Positions 58,183-64,000 of a stretch of 64,000 bases of DNA are shown piece after piece. The number at the start of each line of letters is the position of its first letter. The first letter of the stretch is position 1. The DNA is from a bacterium (lineage in GTDB: Bacteria > Armatimonadota > JACIXR01). Both the position numbers and the translations under genes were made by a program. The notes under the pieces were generated by a model. The model was not told the DNA's origin, did no database searches, and worked only from the letters and a program-made list of their open reading frames with translations. The stretch is from NCBI GenBank assembly GCA_014360495.1, contig JACIXR010000008.1:62001-126000 (forward strand), written 5' to 3'.

Positions 58183-59453
58183 TCTCTGCTTTCTTCTGCC
58201 ACTCTCTTAATAGATGCCCCTAAGGAGGCGAGCTTCCCTTCTAAATTCTCATATCCTCTATCAACATTTTCCAAACCAGCGATTTGGCTTTCTCCCCTTG
58301 CCATTAAAGCCGCGATTATCAGAGCTGCTCCCGCTCTAAGGTCGCTTATCACAACAGGTGCTCCCGTCAGCTCTTTCACTCCCTTTATTACAGCCGTGCG
58401 TCCTTCTACCTTCACATCCGCTCCCATCCTTGCGAGCTCGCTTAGATACTTGAATCTGCTATCGTATATTGTTTCAGTGACCATAGATGTGCCCTCAGCA
58501 ACCGTCAGAAGAGCGGTGAAAGGCTGCTGCATATCGGTTGGGAAGCCGGGGTGGGGGAGAGTAACGATATTGACGGGTTTGATTGGTCTTTTCCCGATAA
58601 CCCTAACGGCGTTCTCCATCTCCAGAACCTCGCAGCCTGTCTCCCTCAGTTTTTCTATAACGGGCTTAAGATAAACGGGGTCTATTCCCTCTATCAAGAC
58701 ATCTCCTTCGGTTGCCGCAGCCGCTATCATAAAGGTCCCTGCTTCCATTCTATCTGGCATAATCTCATAAGTTATCTCCTTGAGGCTTTCCACCCCCTGT
58801 ATTTCTATGACCCTTGAATCTATGTATTTGATATTTGCACCCGCTTTATTCAGGAAATTGAAGAGGTCGTGAATTTCCGGCTCTTCGGCAGCGTTTCTGA
58901 TATAAGTGGTGCCTTCCGCCAAACTCGCGGCAGTAGCGAGGTGGCAGGTGGCTCCTACGCTGGGGAAATCAAGATATATATCCGCCCCGCTCAATTTATC
59001 AGCATAGGCTTCAACATATCCATGCTCCATCCTTATCTCCGCGCCCATAGCCTGCAATCCCTTCAAGTGGAAATCAACGGGTCGCGTCCCTATATCACAA
59101 CCTCCCGGAAGGGGAACCTTTGCTCGTCCACAGCGAACCAGAATTGCACCGAGGACATTGAAGGAGGCTCGCATTTTCTTGACCAATTCATAAGGTGCCT
59201 CGCAACTTTCTATATCTGTAGCATCTATTTCCGCAAATTCCTCTTCCAGCTTTACTTTAACCCCTAACTTCTTCAACATCTCAAGCATTGTCCAAACATC
59301 GCCGATGCGAGGGAGGTTATATAATTTCGTCTTTCCTTTCACCAAGAGGGTAGCAACTAATATGGAAAGGGAGGCGTTTTTGCTACCGCTGACTCTTACC
59401 CTCCCAATTAATCTCCTCCCACCTTCTATTATCAACTTATCCAATCTCTCCAC
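58170..59453 (-). CDS. murA: UDP-N-acetylglucosamine 1-carboxyvinyltransferase
   Basis: A 427-residue enolpyruvyl transferase, the first committed step of peptidoglycan synthesis. The RVSGSKNASLSIL opening and the catalytic-loop LPGGCDIGTRPVDFHLKGL, with the fosfomycin-target Cys, are intact (some lineages have Asp there and are resistant). It overlaps tldE by 17 bp and mreB by 13 bp. Keeping murA beside mreB links precursor synthesis and elongation in one transcript. Confidence 0.96.
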   Translation of the reverse strand: MERLDKLIIEGGRRLIGRVRVSGSKNASLSILVATLLVKGKTKLYNLPRIGDVWTMLEMLKKLGVKVKLEEEFAEIDATDIESCEAPYELVKKMRASFNVLGAILVRCGRAKVPLPGGCDIGTRPVDFHLKGLQAMGAEIRMEHGYVEAYADKLSGADIYLDFPSVGATCHLATAASLAEGTTYIRNAAEEPEIHDLFNFLNKAGANIKYIDSRVIEIQGVESLKEITYEIMPDRMEAGTFMIAAAATEGDVLIEGIDPVYLKPVIEKLRETGCEVLEMENAVRVIGKRPIKPVNIVTLPHPGFPTDMQQPFTALLTVAEGTSMVTETIYDSRFKYLSELARMGADVKVEGRTAVIKGVKELTGAPVVISDLRAGAALIIAALMARGESQIAGLENVDRGYENLEGKLASLGASIKRVAEESRECLV

Positions 59454-60777
59454 CTCCTACCCTGAGATTTTTGACCCTTATAGCGGGCATTTTAACGCCG
59501 GGTTCCTCCCGGTAATCCTTAGATATAGCGTCTATATTCTTGAGCAACTCCAAGATATTGAAACCGAGCATCGTATTCTTTAGCGGATAAGCCTTTTCTC
59601 CCTCCTCAATCATAAAACCGAAATCTATCGGACCAGATACATCACCGCTCGCCATATTAGGTTGAACCCCTACGCTGAGAACGAAAAGTCCCCTTTTCAT
59701 ATCATTTATCATTTCATCAAGCGTCCAATCGCCCAGTTGAATTTGAAGATTGGTGGGAGATATGCCCACTCCTCCCCTGTAGGAGTAGCGAGCGGCGTGT
59801 CCCGTATTTTCCTCTCCCGCTTTATTAGCGGTATATGAGTTGTGAAAGTAAGTCATCAGAACACCTTCTTCTATAAAGTTTAACTCCTTATGGGGCACTC
59901 CTTCTCCATCAAAGCTTGCAGATGACATACCACCTTCTATTAGTGGCAAATCCTGAACGCTGAAACCTTCCCAGGCGATTTGTTCTCCCTTCTTTCCCAC
60001 GAGAAAGGACCTTTTCCTTTGAATGTCCTCGGCGTTGGCTGCTCCCGCAATAGCGCCTATTATCCCCGGCGACATTAGATATGAGAAGACTACCGAGTAT
60101 GTTCCCGTGGGCGCTTGCTTTGCACCGAATAATTCCTTAGCCTGAAGGCAGGCTTTCTCTCCTATGTCAACGGGGTGAAAATCCTTTAGATTGCGAGCCT
60201 CATCAAAATCATAGTAAGAAGCGACTTCCCCGTCTTTCTGAAGGACGACCATCACGCTCGCATATATCCCGGTTTGGCTATCTTCCACCTCCACTCCCTC
60301 CGTATTGGCTATAGCATACTCAACGCTTCCCGCTGATATACCTCCCGAGATAATAGCCTTTTCATCAATTCTTTTCGCTCCCTCTATTATCTCTTCTCCC
60401 CAGTCCGCTAAATCTTCAGGGGATAGAAGGGCGATTTTCTCGTCGTAGAGACCTTTAACCTTTTTCCCTTCAGCTGGTGAGGGAAGCGATTTGAAATCTG
60501 GGTCGGGTTGAGCCGCCTTCGCCAGCGAGATAGCTTCCTCCACTACCTTGTCAATGTTTTCTTCTCTCAAGGGTGAAGAACAGGCGAAGCCCCTCCCTCC
60601 TTTGTGAAAGGTTCGCACAGACATTCCCTCATCGTAATGCACTTCAACTTGTTTTAATGTGGATTTCTCCCATTTCAAACTGATGCCCTTCCTTCTCTCT
60701 ACAAAAATATCCGCTTGGTCTATCTTGCCCTTTAGCTTCTCAATTCCCTTGCGTGCTATCTCCAATATCTCCATCAT
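59437..60777 (-). CDS. tldE: TldE/PmbA-family modulator of the TldD protease
   Basis: A 446-residue TldD/PmbA superfamily protein. The C-terminal half carries FNFIEEGVLMTYFHNSYTAN and GVGISPTNLQIQLGD, plus SPIDFGFMIEEGEKA-like SGPIDFGFMIEEG, typical of TldE. The HExxxH zinc motif is absent, as expected for TldE. With TldD it forms a heterodimeric protease that matures peptides such as microcin B17 and degrades unfolded chains. It overlaps tldD by 4 bp. Confidence 0.92.
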   Translation of the reverse strand: MMEILEIARKGIEKLKGKIDQADIFVERRKGISLKWEKSTLKQVEVHYDEGMSVRTFHKGGRGFACSSPLREENIDKVVEEAISLAKAAQPDPDFKSLPSPAEGKKVKGLYDEKIALLSPEDLADWGEEIIEGAKRIDEKAIISGGISAGSVEYAIANTEGVEVEDSQTGIYASVMVVLQKDGEVASYYDFDEARNLKDFHPVDIGEKACLQAKELFGAKQAPTGTYSVVFSYLMSPGIIGAIAGAANAEDIQRKRSFLVGKKGEQIAWEGFSVQDLPLIEGGMSSASFDGEGVPHKELNFIEEGVLMTYFHNSYTANKAGEENTGHAARYSYRGGVGISPTNLQIQLGDWTLDEMINDMKRGLFVLSVGVQPNMASGDVSGPIDFGFMIEEGEKAYPLKNTMLGFNILELLKNIDAISKDYREEPGVKMPAIRVKNLRVGGGEIG

Positions 60778-62171
60778 CTTCTACCCCCCACGGTTATCTC
60801 CTCAACCAAAACAAATGGACCACCGTCGTCCACGAAGGCGGTTTGCCCTCCCTTCCCGCAGTAGCCAGGCGAGGCAAGTCTGAAATCCTTGGAAACGCCC
60901 CTTATTTTCTTGAGGGTCTCAAGCGTCATTCCCGACATAGAAACATCCCTCAAATGCTCTTTCAATTCGCCGTCTTTCACCAAATACGCTTCCTCCACAT
61001 TGAAAGTAAACTGTCCTCTCTCTGGAAAAACATACCCCCATCTACCTCCCTTGAGATAAACACCATTTTTCATTTCCTGCAACATCTCTTCAAAAGTCCA
61101 ATCTCCTGGGCACATAAAGGTATTGCTCATCCTCACTATTGGAGGAGACTCATAACTTTCGGCTCTTGCATTTCCGCTTGGTTTGGCGTTCATCTTTTTG
61201 GCGGTTTCTAAATTGTAAAGATAATCAACGAGCACTCCATTTTCAATTATAACATTTCTTTTCGCGGGAGTGCCCTCGGAGTCAAAGAAATAGAAGCCGA
61301 AAGCTCCCTCTATCGTTGCGTCATCCACTATGCTCACGCAGGGGGCTGCTATTTCCTCGCCTTTCTTTTCTTTGATTATTGATTGACCTGACCAAACGGC
61401 GTCAGCCTCCGCGTTATGTCCCAATGCTTCGTGGACAAAAAGACCAACTACCTCTGGGTCCAAGATGGCGGGAAATGTTCCCGCGGGCGGAGGCGAAGCG
61501 GAAAGGAGGGAAAGGGCTTTATTCCCCGCTTTTAGGGAGAAGTCCTCTGGATTGAACTCCTCTAAAAGCTCGTAGCCCTTCGCTCCTCCTCTTCTCTCCG
61601 AAGCGGATTGCCTTATATCTCCCTCGGAAGCGGTTACGAAAATGGAAGCGAGGGTGTGGACGAGCTTACTTTCCACTTTTACTCCGAAGCTGTTACAGAC
61701 AATCTCTTCCCTCACGATATCGCTCAGGGAGGTGATAGTGTTTTGAATTCGTTGGGGGTCAAGGTTTCTCGCTTCCCTTTCCCATTCCGATACCTGTTTA
61801 GCTTTATCCTCAGGAGAAACATCCTCGGGAGAAATCTTGCAGTGGAGCTCCTTTTTAGCTGTGAATGATTTCATTTCCTCCACTTCGGCTTTGTCCTCCA
61901 CCTTATTTCGCAGGACATTCGCTGAGGCAATAGCCTCTTCCAGGGAGGCGGAGAGGTCCTTCTTTGTTAAGGAAGCGGTTGAGGCAAACCCCCAAGCGCC
62001 ATCTAATATCACCCTAACCCCCACGCCTGCCAATTCCCTTTGCGAGAGTTCCTCAATTCTTCCGTCCTGTGCCCTAATATAAGAGAACGCTCTCCTCACG
62101 AACCGAGCCTCAGCGAATGAACATCCTTTATCTTTTGCTTCTTCAATAAGCCATTCCAAGATGTCTTCCAT
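60774..62171 (-). CDS. tldD: TldD-family metalloprotease
   Basis: A 465-residue zinc protease subunit with VHEALGHNAEAD, the HExxxH site, and DGGPFVLVEEITVGG at the end. The start is ATG 62171, ten codons inside the longest frame, because TATAAT with a 17-bp spaced TTGACC ends nine bases before it. This also predicts a leaderless message. It heads a ten-gene run ending at sagB. A TldD/E pair near a SagB-like gene is suggestive of peptide maturation, but no precursor peptide or cyclodehydratase was seen in the run. Confidence 0.94.
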   Translation of the reverse strand: MEDILEWLIEEAKDKGCSFAEARFVRRAFSYIRAQDGRIEELSQRELAGVGVRVILDGAWGFASTASLTKKDLSASLEEAIASANVLRNKVEDKAEVEEMKSFTAKKELHCKISPEDVSPEDKAKQVSEWEREARNLDPQRIQNTITSLSDIVREEIVCNSFGVKVESKLVHTLASIFVTASEGDIRQSASERRGGAKGYELLEEFNPEDFSLKAGNKALSLLSASPPPAGTFPAILDPEVVGLFVHEALGHNAEADAVWSGQSIIKEKKGEEIAAPCVSIVDDATIEGAFGFYFFDSEGTPAKRNVIIENGVLVDYLYNLETAKKMNAKPSGNARAESYESPPIVRMSNTFMCPGDWTFEEMLQEMKNGVYLKGGRWGYVFPERGQFTFNVEEAYLVKDGELKEHLRDVSMSGMTLETLKKIRGVSKDFRLASPGYCGKGGQTAFVDDGGPFVLVEEITVGGRR

Positions 62172-62180
62172 GCTGAATTT

Positions 62181-62209
62181 ATTATAATTCAAAAATATCA
62201 ATAGGTCAA
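62181..62209 (-). promoter_or_regulatory. Promoter of the tldD-tldE-murA-mreB operon, predicted leaderless
   Basis: TTGACC (62209-62204), 17-bp spacer and perfect TATAAT (62186-62181). Only nine bases separate the -10 from ATG 62171, with no ribosome-binding site. It is the clearest of the leaderless-type promoters here. Confidence 0.8.
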
Positions 62210-62215
62210 AGAATT

Positions 62216-63208
62216 TTAAGAACTATAGATTTGGGCGCCGTATTCAACGAAGGTTTCAGCCATTGCTTTTATCTTCTCCCAGGGATGTCCTACAGCATCG
62301 GGAGAGGGATACCACTTAGCGATAAAACCTCCGTTGAATCTGCCGAATGCATCAATTAGTTTCTTCGCGTAATTTTTTACATCCTCCACCGTTCCCCTCA
62401 CCATTGTGTTTTGAATATCAACAGGACACCAGAAGCAGAGCCTCCCACCAAATTGTGAAGATAACCTCTCCACTCCCATATTCTCTTGCTGGTCCATCTG
62501 GATAACATTCAACTTCGCGTCAATCAATCCCTCAAGGATATCAATTATATATCCACAGCTGTGAAGGAACGTTAGAATTCCCTTGCTTCTCGCAAAACTG
62601 TAAACCTTTTTGTATTTCGGTTGCCAAACCTGCATCCATATCTCTGGCTTCACCATAAGCCTGTTTTGCAAACCCCAATCGTCTGCAGAGATTATACCAT
62701 CTACACCAATCTCTGCGAATCGCTCTATCGCCGTCATAGCTATATCGCAGAGGATATCCAAAAGCTTGTCCAATTCCTCTGGATGAAGATATGGGTCAGT
62801 CCAAGCTTCCTGATGTCCCCTTAGGTATTCAAGGCGATGAATAAGGCTAAAGGGTATATCAGCTAAAACGAACTTTTCCCCTTTGTTTTGTTCAATAATC
62901 TTTTTGGCTCTTTCATACCTCTGCTTTTTCTCATAGTTTGGGAATTTAAAGCTTTTGAGATTTGCATAATCACTTAGAGGATGATAAATCACCTGACCCA
63001 TTGTGATTGTATCGCTTGGCAATCTCCCCCAGATACAACCCCATTCATCTTCCCATTTGCTTTGCGTTTTGATTTTCGGGGTCCACTCGGGGTCAGGGTC
63101 GCAACCCACGAAGATGAAATCGCTTCCCCAGGGAGGTGGCAAATCATAGGGAACCCTATCGGGCTTTTGGAAAAGAACAGCTCTTTTCACTCTTTCTCGC
63201 GATGTCAT
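62216..63208 (-). CDS. Uroporphyrinogen-decarboxylase (URO-D) family protein
   Basis: A 330-residue TIM-barrel protein of the URO-D/MtaA superfamily. It opens TSRERVKRAVLFQKPDRVPY, has DGIISADDWGLQNRLM and the strand end FLHSCGYIIDILEGLID, where HSCG supplies zinc-type ligands in methyltransferase relatives. True HemE residues (RQAGRY) are missing, so it does not decarboxylate uroporphyrinogen. Lineages rich in carbohydrate enzymes have many such paralogues of unknown function. The promoter's -10 ends nine bases before ATG 63208, so the message is predicted leaderless. Confidence 0.88.
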   Translation of the reverse strand: MTSRERVKRAVLFQKPDRVPYDLPPPWGSDFIFVGCDPDPEWTPKIKTQSKWEDEWGCIWGRLPSDTITMGQVIYHPLSDYANLKSFKFPNYEKKQRYERAKKIIEQNKGEKFVLADIPFSLIHRLEYLRGHQEAWTDPYLHPEELDKLLDILCDIAMTAIERFAEIGVDGIISADDWGLQNRLMVKPEIWMQVWQPKYKKVYSFARSKGILTFLHSCGYIIDILEGLIDAKLNVIQMDQQENMGVERLSSQFGGRLCFWCPVDIQNTMVRGTVEDVKNYAKKLIDAFGRFNGGFIAKWYPSPDAVGHPWEKIKAMAETFVEYGAQIYSS

Positions 63209-63217
63209 TTTTAGAAA

Positions 63218-63246
63218 ATGATAACCACTGCTTTCCCAGCTTTCAA
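63218..63246 (-). promoter_or_regulatory. Promoter of the URO-D family gene, predicted leaderless
   Basis: TTGAAA (63246-63241), 17-bp spacer, TATCAT (63223-63218), then nine bases to ATG 63208. There is no Shine-Dalgarno sequence. It diverges from the GH3 promoter; the two -35 boxes are seven bases apart. Confidence 0.7.
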
Positions 63247-63253
63247 GTTTTTA

Positions 63254-63282
63254 TTGATTAATTTAGCTCTTTATATTAAGAT
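63254..63282 (+). promoter_or_regulatory. Probable promoter of the GH3 gene
   Basis: TTGATT (63254-63259) and TAAGAT (63277-63282) are 17 bp apart. A leader of 32 bases with AAAAGGAGG precedes ATG 63315. The match is moderate. Confidence 0.5.
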
Positions 63283-63314
63283 TTTATAGATCATATTTAA
63301 AAGGAGGCGAGAGC

Positions 63315-64000
63315 ATGCCTTTTGCGCTCCTATTAATCTTCATCTTCGCTTTGATAGGTGCATCGGGAGCTGATCCCTATTATCTTCCCCAGGATATTCA
63401 GAATAAGGAAATCTACCACGATGGCTGGATAGATTTCAATAAGAACGGCGTTATGGACCCGTATGAGAATCCCAAGCTTCCGATTGATCAGAGGGTAGAT
63501 GACTTACTTAAAAGAATGACCTTGGAGGAGAAGGTATATCAATTGCAATCGGGAGGGGATTTGCCTGTGGGGAATCTCACCTGCGTTACGAGGGGGTTTC
63601 TCCCACGGGAGGGAGCTATAAAGAGCAACCAGTATCAAAGAAGGGCAATAGAGGAGACGAGGTTGGGTATACCTGTAATAGTCCACGATGAGGCACTCCA
63701 TGGCATAGTTGCTCGTGGTTGCACAAGCTTCCCTCAAGCCATAGGGTTGGCTGCTACTTGGGACCCTGATTTGATGTATAGAGTAGCGAAGGTGATAGGC
63801 AAGGAGACGAGGGTAAGGGGAATCCATCAGGTTCTATCGCCCGTGGTTAATATAGCGAGGGATGTGAGAGCTGGGAGGACGGAAGAGACTTATGGAGAGG
63901 ACCCATATCTAACTGGTGTAATGGGCGCTGCTTTCTGCAAAGCCTTAAGGGAAGAAGGAGTTATAGCTACGCCTAAGCACTACGCTGCAAACTTCGTTGG
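63315..64000 (+). CDS. Secreted glycoside hydrolase family 3 (beta-glucosidase-like), 3' part off the right edge
   Basis: About 228 residues are visible before the window ends. A signal peptide (1-19, LLIFIFALIGASGAD) is followed by a short calcium-loop-like DFNKNGVMDPYENP, often seen before GH3 cores. The GH3 N-terminal barrel is clear: RVDDLLKRMTLEEKVYQLQ, IPVIVHDEALHG, GCTSFPQAIGLAATWDPDLM, LSPVVNIARDVRAGRTEETY with GEDPYL, and VIATPKHYAANF. The catalytic Asp (SDW) lies beyond the window. It probably releases glucose or xylose from oligosaccharides in the periplasm. AAAAGGAGG precedes ATG 63315. Confidence 0.93.
   Translation, partial: MPFALLLIFIFALIGASGADPYYLPQDIQNKEIYHDGWIDFNKNGVMDPYENPKLPIDQRVDDLLKRMTLEEKVYQLQSGGDLPVGNLTCVTRGFLPREGAIKSNQYQRRAIEETRLGIPVIVHDEALHGIVARGCTSFPQAIGLAATWDPDLMYRVAKVIGKETRVRGIHQVLSPVVNIARDVRAGRTEETYGEDPYLTGVMGAAFCKALREEGVIATPKHYAANFV

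Overview
The window looks like chromosome from an uncultured, diderm, polysaccharide-degrading bacterium. A complete early lipid A pathway (lpxA, lpxB, lpxC, lpxD) with fabZ and an OmpH/Skp-like chaperone shows an outer membrane. Many secreted carbohydrate-active or sugar-acid proteins (GH2, GH3, a GxGYxYP protein, two unassigned large secreted proteins), Gfo/Idh/MocA oxidoreductases, a DUF6785-type membrane protein, an M55 D-aminopeptidase and uroporphyrinogen-decarboxylase-like proteins fit lineages such as Armatimonadota/Fervidibacteria. That placement is inference from family content only. Most of the window has moderate GC; one restriction-modification island is strikingly AT-rich.

Layout. 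1-4903 (minus): hisS-aspS-M55 peptidase-DUF6785 membrane protein. 5007-8323: AT-rich restriction-modification island (tiny HTH protein, N6-adenine methyltransferase, putative endonuclease) with transposase fossils on both sides. 8466-10317 (plus): homocysteine methyltransferase-like protein and a nucleotidyltransferase. 10330-20816 (minus): a likely eleven-gene envelope operon running ompH, unknown, lpxD, YjbH-like, lpxC, fabZ, lpxA, lpxB, ICMT-like, SAM methyltransferase, large secreted protein. 20897-25751 (minus): hisF-hisI-TPR giant-PTS EIIC. 25844-27589: secreted TIM-barrel-like protein. 27689-30388: palindromic repeat, decayed HD-GYP gene and its intact paralogue.

30482-32431 is a phage-tail-like orphan, followed by a second copy of the palindromic repeat. 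32539-35354 holds GH2 and radC; a symmetric divergent promoter then drives a plus-strand run (35484-41149) of zinc-ribbon, DUF948-like, YtxH-like, DUF2148, Nudix and MBL proteins and a peptidase-AAC(3) fusion. 41188-43337 (minus) has a Gfo/Idh oxidoreductase and a wecB interrupted by an in-frame TGA. 43413-46354 holds further phage-like genes, then a truncated TIGR04255 gene, tmRNA (46835-47184, minus) and nested transposase fossils. 48057-49581 is an ABC transporter pair. 49578-62171 (minus) holds the GxGYxYP protein and a ten-gene run tldD-tldE-murA-mreB-trkA-trkA-aldolase-Gfo/Idh-nfi-sagB. The right end has a URO-D protein (minus) and the start of a secreted GH3 (plus).

Six operon-head genes (hisS, the methyltransferase at 8466, hisF, the 581-aa protein, tldD, the URO-D protein) have a sigma70-like -10 box ending only 7-9 nt before the ATG, which predicts leaderless mRNAs. 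Other heads (ompH, the HD-GYP gene, radC, GH3) have ordinary leaders with Shine-Dalgarno sequences. No CRISPR array, rRNA or tRNA gene was seen; tmRNA is the only RNA gene recognised.
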